A DNA stretch of 64,000 nucleotides from Rhizobium sp. SG_E_25_P2 (GTDB lineage: Bacteria > Pseudomonadota > Alphaproteobacteria > Rhizobiales > Rhizobiaceae). Position 1 is the stretch's first letter. Every line of letters starts with the position of its first letter. Below the pieces are notes generated by a model. The model made no database searches, had not been told where the DNA came from, and saw only the letters and a program-made list of their open reading frames with translations. This document shows, piece after piece, positions 36,589-44,658 of the stretch. Where the stretch lies: the NCBI RefSeq assembly GCF_029892285.1, contig NZ_JARXVM010000010.1, positions 124,001-188,000 on the forward strand, in the 5' to 3' direction. The translations under genes were made by a program, and so were the position numbers.

Positions 36589-36663
36589 ATGAACAACCTG
36601 ATCTGGCTCGTCGGCGCCGTCGTTATCGTGCTCGCAATTCTGTCGTTTCTCGGTTTGCGCTGA
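36589..36663 (+). CDS. 24-residue membrane peptide
   Basis: A very short gene whose product begins MNNLIWLVGAVVIVL and ends SFLGLR, a single hydrophobic helix with a short polar N-terminus and one arginine at the C-terminus. An AGGAGG ribosome site lies ten bases upstream, an EcfG-type promoter upstream of that and a strong terminator downstream, so all parts of a gene are present. Similar tiny hydrophobic proteins are common in Rhizobiales (from memory). The role is unknown; stress-induced membrane peptide is the best description. Confidence 0.75.
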   Translation: MNNLIWLVGAVVIVLAILSFLGLR

Positions 36664-36720
36664 GGCGACCGCGCGCGCCCGCTGCGGGCTGCAACCCCGG
36701 AAATCTATCGTTTCATCTGA

Positions 36721-36748
36721 AAGCGGCCTTGCCAAGGCCGCTTTTTTA
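36721..36748 (+). terminator. Rho-independent terminator after the 24-residue protein gene
   Basis: AAGCGGCCTT (36721-36730) and AAGGCCGCTT (36734-36743) form a perfect 10-bp stem with a 3-base loop, followed by a T-run. Confidence 0.88.
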
Positions 36749-36764
36749 ATGGGTTCGGAAGCGC

Positions 36765-36790
36765 GAAAAAACCCGGCGCGTACGCCGGGT
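36765..36790 (-). terminator. Rho-independent terminator of the DUF3618 operon
   Basis: ACCCGGCG (36771-36778) pairs with CGCCGGGT (36783-36790); on the minus strand a run of six T follows. Confidence 0.85.
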
Positions 36791-36820
36791 CTAAGTGAGA
36801 ACGTGCCGGGAATGGCGCGA

Positions 36821-37807
36821 TCAATGGGAGTTCTGACGTTCGCTGGAACTGAAGCTGTCGCGAACGCTGTCTCGGGCCGCATCCTGGACATTGGAAGCGA
36901 CCTGGGCAGCCTTTTGATAGGTTTCGGCGGCGATGCGTTCGCCCTCGTCCATGGCGTCGGAGGTTTTGCGCGACAGCGTATCGCGCGCCTTGTCGCCGAC
37001 ATCTCCCACCGTTTCGTCCTCGATGCGCGTATGCGGCAGGGCTGTGCCGATCGCCGCGCCGAGGGCGAAAGCCAGCGCGCCTCCCACCAGTGGCTGATCG
37101 CGAAACTGCCGCGTCAGCATGTCGCCCATGCGCGCCGTCTGGTCGTGCAGGCTCTGATAGGCGGCGTCCGAGCCGCTTTTGATCGAGGATCCCATATCGG
37201 CCATGCGTCGCTGGGTCTGGCGCCAGGCCGCCGCAGTCCAGCCGGAGGCCTCATCCAGCAAACGGTCGGCCTCGTCGCGGATATCCGAGACCTGTTTGCC
37301 GGCGGCGTCGGCGAAGCCGCGATAGGTCTCGCCTGATTCATCGATGAAATGACCGGCGCGGCGCCCGGTCGCGTCGGTCAGGGCGCGGAAGCGCTTGCCG
37401 GCGTCGTCGGTGAAATGGCTGTAGCTCGAATCGTCTTCGATGGACGGCGGACCTACCCGGCGCAGCGAACCCGTGATGGGCGCCAATGGATAAAACGCTT
37501 CATCGACGCTGTCGTCATGGTTTCGCGTCATGGTCCGTTCAGAAGAGGTCGGCATGGCTTGGTTCGCCATCATCCAGGCCAGGCTGACCCCCATCAACGC
37601 CACCGGCATGGGGTTGTTCTTGACGGAGCGGCCGAGATTGTTGACGAAATCGGCGCCGCCGCTTGTCTTCACATAGCCGAGCAACTCGTCGACCATCTGG
37701 CCCGGCGACAGGCGCTCCTGGATGGCGTCGAGTTTTTCTTCGATGCGACGGCGGTCGCCGTCGATTTCACGTTCGATCTCGGCGGGATTGCGGTCTGTCA
37801 GAGCCAT
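36821..37807 (-). CDS. DUF3618 domain protein
   Basis: A 328-residue protein with an N-terminal DUF3618 motif (NPAEIEREIDGDRRRIEEKLDAI...RLSPGQMVDELLGY, residues 8-45). A weak hydrophobic stretch follows (VALMGVSLAWMMANQ), then a long amphipathic helical region, a glycine/alanine membrane-like segment (VGGALAFALGAAIGTAL, about 245-261) and a charged helical tail. It is probably membrane associated. It is the last gene of a three-gene operon, overlapping the preceding stop codon by one base (TAATG). Function unknown; the operon has a stress-type promoter. Confidence 0.85.
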   Translation of the reverse strand: MALTDRNPAEIEREIDGDRRRIEEKLDAIQERLSPGQMVDELLGYVKTSGGADFVNNLGRSVKNNPMPVALMGVSLAWMMANQAMPTSSERTMTRNHDDSVDEAFYPLAPITGSLRRVGPPSIEDDSSYSHFTDDAGKRFRALTDATGRRAGHFIDESGETYRGFADAAGKQVSDIRDEADRLLDEASGWTAAAWRQTQRRMADMGSSIKSGSDAAYQSLHDQTARMGDMLTRQFRDQPLVGGALAFALGAAIGTALPHTRIEDETVGDVGDKARDTLSRKTSDAMDEGERIAAETYQKAAQVASNVQDAARDSVRDSFSSSERQNSH

Positions 37808-38220
37808 TAGAGTCTCTCCTTCACGATATTGGCGTCGCGCTGAAGCGACGATGTGGTCCGGTCAAGCGACAGTTCCGAACCGCGCAACGTGTTGAGGCCG
37901 CTCGCCATCAGGCGCCAGGCCACCACGGCCACAACAACGCCGACGATTACGGCGGCCAGAGAATTGGCGTTCGGCTCTGTCATGCCTTGCGCCATGAAAA
38001 AGGCGCCCAGGCCGGTCACCAACGCCGATAGCAACACGCCAACGGCGCCGATGGCGAAAACGGCGCCGATCGCCAGCATTTCAACCCCGCCCATGGCGTG
38101 GGAGATCTTTTCCGAGGTTTCGGCCTTTGCGAGCGCTATTTCTTTCCTGAACAGGCTGGAAATATCGCTGACAAGGCCAGACACCAGTTCGGTCAGCGGT
38201 CGATTATCAGTATTGGACAT
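37807..38220 (-). CDS. Holin-X-like (phage holin superfamily III) membrane protein
   Basis: A 137-residue protein with an N-terminal amphipathic helix (LVSGLVSDISSLFRKEIALAKAETSEKI) and two membrane helices (about 47-77 and 87-108), then a charged C-terminus. This is the pattern of the Holin-X/YqjE family, membrane proteins that despite the name are chromosomal and not lytic. It overlaps the upstream gene by 14 bases and the DUF3618 gene by one, so the three are translated together. Confidence 0.82.
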   Translation of the reverse strand: MSNTDNRPLTELVSGLVSDISSLFRKEIALAKAETSEKISHAMGGVEMLAIGAVFAIGAVGVLLSALVTGLGAFFMAQGMTEPNANSLAAVIVGVVVAVVAWRLMASGLNTLRGSELSLDRTTSSLQRDANIVKERL

Positions 38221-38839
38221 TGGCGCGATCTCCTGAGAATGGCGTGCTGGCGAGGGTGGTGTCGGCGAGCGTGGCGGAATTGTCGCGGCGGTCGAGGCCC
38301 GGGGTCGGTTTCATCGACTGGTTGGCTTGCGTTTCCCGGTCTCGCCGGCGGGCGGAGGCGGTCACGAAGCGGCTGGCGGCAAGGCCTGCGACTGCGGCAA
38401 GGCCAAGGAAGGCAAGCGGCTGGCGGCGACCGTAATCTTCGGCCATCGCAGCGATCTCGCCCATGTCGCGGCCATCGATATCGGAGGCGAAGCTGCGAAT
38501 GCTGGATCCCATGTCGCCGGCATAACGGCCCATGGCGGCGCCGTCGCCGCTCTGCATGTCGCGGCCGGTGCGCTCGAGCGCCTCGCCCAAGTTCGACAAT
38601 TGCTGGGCCAGGAATGTCTTCTGCTCGTTCGCCATTTCGGCGGCCTTGTCGCTCGCCTCTTCGACCTTGGCGGCTGCTGCTTCGCGAACCGCGCCCAGAT
38701 CTTCCGTCGCTTGGCGCTTGATGTCGCCCAAGCTGGGGGCCGACGCGGCGTCGGACGGTTTTGCCTGCTCGCCGACCAGGGAGCCCTGGCCGGTTTGCTG
38801 CCGCGACGCGGGGTCGCGGGTCAAGTTGTTCTCGCTCAT
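38207..38839 (-). CDS. ElaB/YqjD-like helical membrane-anchored protein
   Basis: A 210-residue protein: a polar N-terminus, a long Ala/Glu/Lys helical region (DIKRQATEDLGAVREAAAAKVEEASDKAAEMA, then EQKTFLAQQLSNLGEALERTG) and a late hydrophobic helix (PLAFLGLAAVAGLAASRF, about 141-158) with a disordered end. The layout resembles the C-terminally anchored YqjD/ElaB ribosome-associated stress proteins and the nutrient-deprivation proteins of rhizobia, but sequence identity cannot be judged here. It heads the operon, 53 bases after an EcfG-type promoter. Confidence 0.75.
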   Translation of the reverse strand: MSENNLTRDPASRQQTGQGSLVGEQAKPSDAASAPSLGDIKRQATEDLGAVREAAAAKVEEASDKAAEMANEQKTFLAQQLSNLGEALERTGRDMQSGDGAAMGRYAGDMGSSIRSFASDIDGRDMGEIAAMAEDYGRRQPLAFLGLAAVAGLAASRFVTASARRRDRETQANQSMKPTPGLDRRDNSATLADTTLASTPFSGDRANVQY

Positions 38840-38891
38840 GGATCTCTCCCGGATACAGTCGGCTCGTCCTGATTGACGGGCTCTGGACTGT

Positions 38892-38917
38892 AACTTGCGG
38901 AAGAGGCTGTAAGTTCC
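38892..38917 (-). promoter_or_regulatory. EcfG-type general stress promoter of the holin/DUF3618 operon
   Basis: On the minus strand GGAAC (38917-38913), 17 bases, then AGTT (38895-38892) fits GGAAC-N16/17-cGTT. The -10 element is 52 bases upstream of the first start codon. Confidence 0.6.
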
Positions 38918-38940
38918 TGCCGGGATCTAACCCGCGTTGT

Positions 38941-39762
38941 TCAACTTGCGTTTCGCTCGCGAAGGCCCTTTTCGATCCGCCTCAGGCCGAGCGACAAGCC
39001 GATGGTCAGAACGAGGTAGATATAGGCGACGATCGAATAGGTTTCGAAGAAGCGAAAGGAGCCGGAGGCGTAGACCTTGCCCATCTGCGTGATGTCGGCG
39101 ACGCCGAGCACGGAGACGAGGGAGGAATCCTTGACCATCGCGACAAAGTCATTGGAAAGCGGCGGAAAGATCACTTTCAGCGCCTGCGGAAAGATCACCA
39201 GCCGGAAGCGCTGGCTGCGCGACAGGCCGAGCGCCTTGGCCGCCTCGACTTGGCCCTTGTCCACCGACTGGATTCCGGCGCGGAAGATTTCGGCGATGAA
39301 GGCGGAATAGGCGATCATCAGGGCGAAGATGGCCCGCCACATCAAGGACACGTCCCTGACCATCATCGGCTCGATCAGGCCTGCTGTCGCAAGCGGAGCG
39401 GTCAGCCAGTTCCAGGCGGCGACGAAGCCGGGCGCGCCAACAAAGGCGATGTAGAACAACAGCACCAGCACCGGCACGCCGCGGATGAGCTCGATGTAAA
39501 AGCGGGAGATCTGCCGGAGCGCCTTGGAATCGGACAGGCCGAGAAGCGCCATTCCGAGCCCGAGCAGCGTGGCCAGCGTAAAGCCGGCCAGCGTCACGAA
39601 GATCGTGACCCCCAGCCCCTTGGCGATGGTGGTGAAGACCTGGGTGTAAAGGTCGTTGGCGACGATGACGCCGCCAATGCCGAGGCCAATAACGGCGAGC
39701 GCGACCAACCACCATGGGAAATCGGTCGCGCCCGCCTGTTCATTCGTGGGGGCTGTCGCCAT
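38941..39762 (-). CDS. Amino-acid ABC transporter permease
   Basis: A 273-residue inner-membrane permease of the polar amino-acid (HisMQ/GlnP) family. The N-terminal half has membrane helices; the EAA loop is visible as EAAKALGLSRSQRFRLVIFPQALKVIFPPLSNDFVAMVKDSSL, ending in a helix pair. The substrate-binding protein gene lies just upstream on the same strand (10-base gap). No ATPase gene and no second permease are present, so this half-system must use an ATP-binding subunit encoded elsewhere or a shared one. Confidence 0.92.
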   Translation of the reverse strand: MATAPTNEQAGATDFPWWLVALAVIGLGIGGVIVANDLYTQVFTTIAKGLGVTIFVTLAGFTLATLLGLGMALLGLSDSKALRQISRFYIELIRGVPVLVLLFYIAFVGAPGFVAAWNWLTAPLATAGLIEPMMVRDVSLMWRAIFALMIAYSAFIAEIFRAGIQSVDKGQVEAAKALGLSRSQRFRLVIFPQALKVIFPPLSNDFVAMVKDSSLVSVLGVADITQMGKVYASGSFRFFETYSIVAYIYLVLTIGLSLGLRRIEKGLRERNAS

Positions 39763-39772
39763 CGGGGATGAC

Positions 39773-40570
39773 TTACTGGCCCATCTTGTAGTCGAGGAAC
39801 CACTTCTTGTTGAGCGCGTCCATCGTGCCGTCTGCCTTCATCGCGGCGATCGCGGCGTTGACCGGGGCGACGAGATCGGAGCCTTTGGGGAAGATGAAGC
39901 CGAAATCCTCGGTGCCGAGCGGCTCGCCGACGATCTTCAGGGCGCCGTTGGAGGCGTCGACATAGCCCTTGCCTGCGGTGCTGTCGGTGAGCACGAGATC
40001 GACGTCGCCGGCTTTCAGGGCCTGAACGGTGGCGCCGAAGGTTTCAAACAGCTTGATGCGCGGGTTCTGTTCATTGCCGTCGAGAACTTCGTAAACGGCG
40101 GTGTAGAACGGGCTGGTGCCGGGTTGCGCGCCGACCAGGCCGCTTTCCATCGCCTTGAAGCTCTTGGCGTCGGTGAAGCGGGTCTCATCACCTCGCACCA
40201 GCATCAATTGTTGCGACCGCATATAGGGTTCGGAGAAGTCGACCTTCGCCTTGCGGTCTTCCTTGATGGTGATGCCGGTCATGCCGATATTGTACTGACC
40301 GTCCGACACGGCCTGGATCATCGCGTCCCAGGAGGTGTTCTGATATTCGACCTTGAAGTTCAGACGCTTGGCGATGTCGTCCATGGCGTCATATTCCCAG
40401 CCGATCTGCTTGCCGGTCTTGGGATCGACGAATTGCAGCGGCGGATAGGCGTTTTCAGTGACTACGATCACCTTGCGGCCGCCGAGATCAGGCAGTTCAG
40501 CCGCCTGCGCGGCGAACGGGGCGGCGATAAGGGCGGCAAGACCGATTAGGAAACTGCGACGCAGCGTCAT
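39773..40570 (-). CDS. Amino-acid ABC transporter substrate-binding protein
   Basis: A 265-residue periplasmic binding protein. The signal peptide [23 protein letters not shown] is followed by the family 3 fold: [61 protein letters not shown] and [17 protein letters not shown]. The conserved basic and acidic residues of the polar amino-acid binding pocket are present, so glutamate, glutamine or a related amino acid is likely. It precedes the permease gene. Confidence 0.92.
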   Translation of the reverse strand: MTLRRSFLIGLAALIAAPFAAQAAELPDLGGRKVIVVTENAYPPLQFVDPKTGKQIGWEYDAMDDIAKRLNFKVEYQNTSWDAMIQAVSDGQYNIGMTGITIKEDRKAKVDFSEPYMRSQQLMLVRGDETRFTDAKSFKAMESGLVGAQPGTSPFYTAVYEVLDGNEQNPRIKLFETFGATVQALKAGDVDLVLTDSTAGKGYVDASNGALKIVGEPLGTEDFGFIFPKGSDLVAPVNAAIAAMKADGTMDALNKKWFLDYKMGQ

Positions 40571-40642
40571 GGGAAACTCCGAATTTTGTGGCTGCGAACC
40601 CTGTCACAAAAACGCCATTCTTGGCAAGAAGGCGCGAGGCCG

Positions 40643-41137
40643 TCAGTGGAGCCCATCGGCAAGAAAGTCGTCGAGATAGGCGTCGAGGCTGCGAGGTCCG
40701 GAAAGCGCCTGCCGCTTCCAGGCCTTGCGCTCATGCTCGATAACGACAGCCTCCCAGACGCAGGCCGCGAAGGGACCCTCCACGCGGGTGAATTCGAGAG
40801 GCCTGGATTTCATCGAGCGCGACATGATCCGGCAGCCGATGCCGCCCTCGATCCACCAGTCGAACAGAAGCCAGTTGTTGGCCGAGGCCTCGCCATCATG
40901 CAGGATGACGGAGCCGACGTCGAAATGCGGGGTTGCGTCCATGTCGGACAGCAGCGTTTCGCAATAGGCTTTTGCAGCTTCAACAATGTCGGGACGCGCC
41001 GCGTAGGGCGCGTTGGCGACCTCGGCGCTGATCAGCATCAGCTTGAAGCGCTTGTCGCCCTGAGCAAAGACGCCAGCGGACCGGAAACGCCGCTGCGCGT
41101 AAACGGGTTCACGCGACAGCGGCAGCGGTTCGGTCAT
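40643..41137 (-). CDS. Hypothetical protein coupled to purK
   Basis: A 164-residue soluble protein without a family I recognise. It has a basic N-terminus, a middle region FDVGSVILHDGEASANNWLLFDWWIEGGIGCRIMSRSM rich in tryptophan, and a charged helical end. The start at 41137 overlaps the purK stop by four bases (ATGA), so it is cotranscribed with purE-purK. A link to purine synthesis is only inference from position. Confidence 0.7.
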   Translation of the reverse strand: MTEPLPLSREPVYAQRRFRSAGVFAQGDKRFKLMLISAEVANAPYAARPDIVEAAKAYCETLLSDMDATPHFDVGSVILHDGEASANNWLLFDWWIEGGIGCRIMSRSMKSRPLEFTRVEGPFAACVWEAVVIEHERKAWKRQALSGPRSLDAYLDDFLADGLH

Positions 41138-42201
41138 CGCGACGCGGGACCGGTGAGACGGGTGATGTGGCCCATCTTGCGGCCCGGCCGCGGCTCGGTC
41201 TTGCCATAGAGATGGATATAGACGTCCTTTTGGCGCGCCCATTCTTCCACGCTATGAATGTCGTCACCGATCAGGTTCTGCATCACGCAGTCGCTGTGAC
41301 GGGCGGGATCGCCGAGCGGCAGGCCGGCGACGGCGCGGATATGCTGCTCGAATTGCGAGATCACGCAGGCGGCTTCTGTCCAGTGTCCGGAATTGTGCAC
41401 GCGCGGCGCGATTTCGTTGGCGATCAGCGCGCCGCCCTGGCCGACGAAGAATTCGATGCCGATCACGCCGACATAGTCGAGCCCAGCAAGCAGCCGTTCG
41501 GCGGCGTCGCGGGCCTGGGCTGCGACATGGTCGTCAATGGCGGCGGGCAAAGTGGATGTGTGCAGAATGCCGTTGCGATGGACATTTTCGGCCGGGTCGA
41601 AGCAAACGACGACGCCTTCAGCATCGCGCGCGGCGATCACCGAGATCTCGCGTTCGAAGGCGATGAAACTTTCGAGGATCAGCGCCGCCCCGCCAAGCGT
41701 GTCGAACGCGCCCTCAGGGCTGTCGCCCTCGCGGAACAGGATCTGCCCCTTGCCATCATAGCCCATCCGGCGCGTCTTGAGCACGCCCTTGCCGCCGAAT
41801 TCCGCCAAGGCGGCTTCGAGATCGGCCTGGCTGTCGACGGCGCGGAAATCGGCTGTGGGGATGCCGACGGAGTTGAGATAGCGCTTTTCCGTCAGACGGT
41901 CCTGGGCGACTTCCAGCGCGAAGGCCGGCGGATAGACCGCGACGCTTTCGGCCAGCCGCCGGGCGGCTCCGACCGGCACATTCTCGAATTCGTAGGTGAC
42001 GACGTCGCAGCGCGCGGCAAGCTCAGTCAGCGCCGCCTCGTCGTCATAGGCGGCGACGATCTGGCCATTGGCGAGCTGGGCGGCTGGGCAATCGGGCGCA
42101 GGTTCCAGAATGAGGGTGCGGAAGTTCAGCCGGCTCGCGGCCATGGCGAGCATGCGGCCGAGCTGGCCGCCGCCGATGATGCCGATCGTCTTTGCGTTCA
42201 T
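41134..42201 (-). CDS. purK: N5-carboxyaminoimidazole ribonucleotide synthase
   Basis: PurK uses ATP and bicarbonate to make N5-CAIR from AIR. The ATP-grasp fold is seen from IGIIGGGQLGRMLAMAASRL, VVTYEFENVP, QDRLTEKRYLNSVGIPT and GVLKTRRMGYDGKGQ to the C-terminal NEIAPRVHNSGHWTEAA. The start at 42201 gives 355 residues (the frame is open to 42438, inside purE) and lies one base after the purE stop codon. It works with PurE, encoded upstream. Confidence 0.95.
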   Translation of the reverse strand: MNAKTIGIIGGGQLGRMLAMAASRLNFRTLILEPAPDCPAAQLANGQIVAAYDDEAALTELAARCDVVTYEFENVPVGAARRLAESVAVYPPAFALEVAQDRLTEKRYLNSVGIPTADFRAVDSQADLEAALAEFGGKGVLKTRRMGYDGKGQILFREGDSPEGAFDTLGGAALILESFIAFEREISVIAARDAEGVVVCFDPAENVHRNGILHTSTLPAAIDDHVAAQARDAAERLLAGLDYVGVIGIEFFVGQGGALIANEIAPRVHNSGHWTEAACVISQFEQHIRAVAGLPLGDPARHSDCVMQNLIGDDIHSVEEWARQKDVYIHLYGKTEPRPGRKMGHITRLTGPASR

Positions 42202-42202
42202 G

Positions 42203-42697
42203 TCAGAGATCCACTGGATGTTCCGCCACCGAGGCGGTCTGTTCCTCGCGCCAGGTGTCGAGCCGATCGGCCAGTTCGTCGTCATGCAGAGCGAGAACGG
42301 CGGCGGCGAGCAGGGCGGCGTTGACCGCGCCGGCGCGGCCGATCGCCAGTGTTCCCACGGGAATGCCGGCCGGCATCTGCACGATCGACAGCAAGCTGTC
42401 CTGTCCGGACAACGCCTTGGATTGCACGGGCACGCCAAACACCGGCAGGGGCGTCATGGCGGCGGCCATGCCAGGCAGATGGGCCGCTCCGCCGGCGCCG
42501 GCTATGATGATCTTGAAGCCTTCGTCGCGGGCGGTCTTGGCGAAATTCACCAGTCGGTCCGGCGTGCGATGGGCGGAAATGATGCGCGCTTCATAGGGAA
42601 TTTCGAGCGCATCGAGCGTGTCAGCTGCATTTTTCATGGTCTCCCAGTCGGACTGGCTTCCCATGATGATGGCGACGGGCGGCTTGGAGAGCGTCAT
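42203..42697 (-). CDS. purE: N5-carboxyaminoimidazole ribonucleotide mutase
   Basis: PurE class I converts N5-CAIR to CAIR. The signature [15 protein letters not shown], the [10 protein letters not shown] loop with the catalytic histidine, and [25 protein letters not shown] are all present in the 164-residue protein. It is followed by purK with a one-base gap. A small DUF465 gene precedes it on the same strand. Confidence 0.95.
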   Translation of the reverse strand: MTLSKPPVAIIMGSQSDWETMKNAADTLDALEIPYEARIISAHRTPDRLVNFAKTARDEGFKIIIAGAGGAAHLPGMAAAMTPLPVFGVPVQSKALSGQDSLLSIVQMPAGIPVGTLAIGRAGAVNAALLAAAVLALHDDELADRLDTWREEQTASVAEHPVDL

Positions 42698-42710
42698 GAA
42701 CAGGCTTTCG

Positions 42711-42914
42711 TCAGGCGATGATGTCGGGAATGATCTGGTCTTCGACCTGGCTCAGCTTGTCCTTGATCACCAGCTTTTTCTTTTTCATGCGCTGGATCCG
42801 GAGCGCGTCGCAGCCGGTCGCGATCATCGCATTGATGGCCACGTCGTAGTCCTCGTGCTCCTGCCGCAGTCTCGCCGCATTCAATCTAAGCTCAGCCTGC
42901 TCCTGATCGGCCAT
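42711..42914 (-). CDS. YdcH/DUF465 protein
   Basis: A 67-residue coiled-coil protein of the YdcH (DUF465) family, recognisable by the spaced LRxEHEDYDxAIN and the basic [24 protein letters not shown] ending. The start is ATG 42914; the frame is open to 42950. It is 13 bases upstream of purE and lies divergent to a second DUF465 gene. DUF465 proteins next to purE are common in Rhizobiales; their function is unknown. Confidence 0.8.
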   Translation of the reverse strand: MADQEQAELRLNAARLRQEHEDYDVAINAMIATGCDALRIQRMKKKKLVIKDKLSQVEDQIIPDIIA

Positions 42915-43136
42915 TCGGTCACGTCCCCATTCTCTTATCTTCAGCGGCAAGCGCTAGCATTCCCGCCACTTGGCAGATTTCGCTCCTAACACGAATCATC
43001 CGGTAACGGGAAGTTTTCCTTTCCGATGAAATGGGCTTCGACAAACAGGGGATTACGTGGCAGACTCCTTGTGTTGCAGCCTGAAACATCCGGCGGAGGA
43101 TGGCCGGGTGTGGGCCGAACCAAAAGGAAACTGCCC

Positions 43137-43313
43137 ATGACAATAGAAGCTCATATTCAGACGCTCGAAAAAAAGCATGGAGCCCTTGAAGCCGAACTAC
43201 ATTCCGCAATGCTGCATCCCGCCACAGGCGATACGACCATCAGCAAGATCAAAAGAGAAAAGCTGAAAATCAAAGACGAGATCGAACGGCTGCGTAAAAA
43301 CACGCGCCATTGA
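43137..43313 (+). CDS. YdcH/DUF465 protein, second copy
   Basis: A 58-residue coiled-coil protein: MTIEAHIQTLEKKHGALEAELHSAMLHP and the basic ISKIKREKLKIKDEIERLRK ending, the DUF465 pattern. AAAAGG lies upstream of the ATG at 43137; the frame is open to 43026. It is divergent from the first DUF465 gene, so the two probably share a 222-base regulatory region. Confidence 0.78.
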   Translation: MTIEAHIQTLEKKHGALEAELHSAMLHPATGDTTISKIKREKLKIKDEIERLRKNTRH

Positions 43314-43442
43314 TTCGACCATCCCCCCACACTTTGAAGGGTCGCCTTCCCGTTTCCGCAAATCCGTATCGCGTCAATTCGGGAGCCGCGCAAGGCGGCC
43401 CATTCCAGCACGGGGCGCGCCTGCGCTCTCGTCGCCAGAAGG

Positions 43443-43703
43443 TCATGTGGACCAGAACTGATCCAGCCAGAATCCGATTTTCTGGAAGCCCTGCGGGTTG
43501 ATCGCGTAAATCCGTTTCGTTCCCTGGCTCTCGACCGTCACCATGTGGCAATCCAGCAAGGCCTTGAGATGTTGTGACACCGCCGGCCGACTGACCGGCA
43601 GAAGCGCTGCCAGTTCATTGACCGTGCGCGGAGCTCTCCGCAGTTCCTCGAGAAGGAAGCGGCGATTGGAATCTGAAATTGCTGCGAATGGATCTGCGCT
43701 CAT
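43443..43703 (-). CDS. ArsR-family winged-helix repressor
   Basis: An 86-residue helix-turn-helix protein: ISDSNRRFLLEELRRAPRTVNELAALLPVSRPAVSQHLKALLDCHMVTVESQGTKRIYAIN covers the winged helix with the recognition helix SRPAVSQHLKAL. The CVC metal motif of classic ArsR is absent, which places it with the non-metal (SdpR/YgaV-like) members. Its neighbour at 43780 is a TauE/SafE exporter on the same strand and could be a target. Confidence 0.85.
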   Translation of the reverse strand: MSADPFAAISDSNRRFLLEELRRAPRTVNELAALLPVSRPAVSQHLKALLDCHMVTVESQGTKRIYAINPQGFQKIGFWLDQFWST

Positions 43704-43779
43704 TGGCGAAAAGCTAAGCCAGAGTTTCAGGTCTCACAAGTCTTTTTTGTGCGTTGCATCTAAAATTTCTGCATTGCAT

Positions 43780-44568
43780 TCAAAGACTAGCGAGAGCGGA
43801 CAACACCGCTGCGCCGCCATCGTAGCAAAGTTTCAGCCCGGCGATCACCAGCATGGCGTACATGAAGGGGTAGAAGACCTCGACGCGCATGCGTCGCACG
43901 ATGGCCCCGCCAGCAAGCGTCGCCAGCGGCGCGAGTGGAAACAGGCTGGCCGAGATGGCGAGATTGGTGAAATCCAGCTGGCCCAGCGCCTGATAGGGCG
44001 CGAGCTTGATGAGGTTGACGATGGCGAAGAAGCGCACTGCGGCGCCTGTATAGTCGCGCGGCGGTAGCTTGAGCGGCAGTCCATAGACCTGGAAAGGCGC
44101 GCCGCCGGCATGGGCCACGAAACTGCCATAGCCCGAGAGCGTTCCCCAGAATCCGGCGCGGCGCCAGTCATGTGGTCGCGGCGGCGTCTCCTCATGCCGG
44201 CGCGGACCATAGCGGTTGAGGAAGAAACGCGCTGCGAAAGTGACCGCGATCACGCCGATGATCAGCCGCATGACGTAGGAGGGCACAATCGCCCAGGTCG
44301 CCCAGCCGATGGCTATTCCCAGCAGCGCGCCTGGCAGCATAATCTTCACGAGGCCGGGGGCATTGTGCTTGCGCCACATCCACAGCGAGGCGATGTCCAT
44401 CACGATCAGGATCGGCAAGAGGATGGCGGCGGCCTGCGCTGGCGGCACGGCCATGGAGAGGATCGGCACGCCCAGAAGGCCGAGCGCGTCGCCCAGGCCG
44501 CCCTTGCTCAGTCCCACCAGGAGAACGGCGGGAATGGCGACGAAATAGAAGCTCGCATCCATGGGCAT
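43780..44568 (-). CDS. TauE/SafE-family (TSUP) membrane exporter, second copy
   Basis: A 262-residue membrane protein with about eight helices, an N-terminal AVLLVGLSKGGLGDALGLLGVPILSMAVPP and its repeat GFWGTLSGYGSFVAHAGGAPFQVYGLPLKL. It differs clearly from the TSUP at 21.6 kb: glycine clusters are SKGGLG and HAGGAP instead of AVAGGGT and GGFFGAG. The substrate may be sulfite or another anion. It sits 76 bases upstream of the ArsR gene on the same strand. Confidence 0.85.
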   Translation of the reverse strand: MPMDASFYFVAIPAVLLVGLSKGGLGDALGLLGVPILSMAVPPAQAAAILLPILIVMDIASLWMWRKHNAPGLVKIMLPGALLGIAIGWATWAIVPSYVMRLIIGVIAVTFAARFFLNRYGPRRHEETPPRPHDWRRAGFWGTLSGYGSFVAHAGGAPFQVYGLPLKLPPRDYTGAAVRFFAIVNLIKLAPYQALGQLDFTNLAISASLFPLAPLATLAGGAIVRRMRVEVFYPFMYAMLVIAGLKLCYDGGAAVLSALASL

Positions 44569-44658
44569 GTTGATCGTTTTCTTTCGCGGGGTTATGGCAG
44601 ATGCTGAGGCTCACGGCCGCGTCGCGCCGCAAAAGAGCAGAACGAGAACAGGAAGTCC

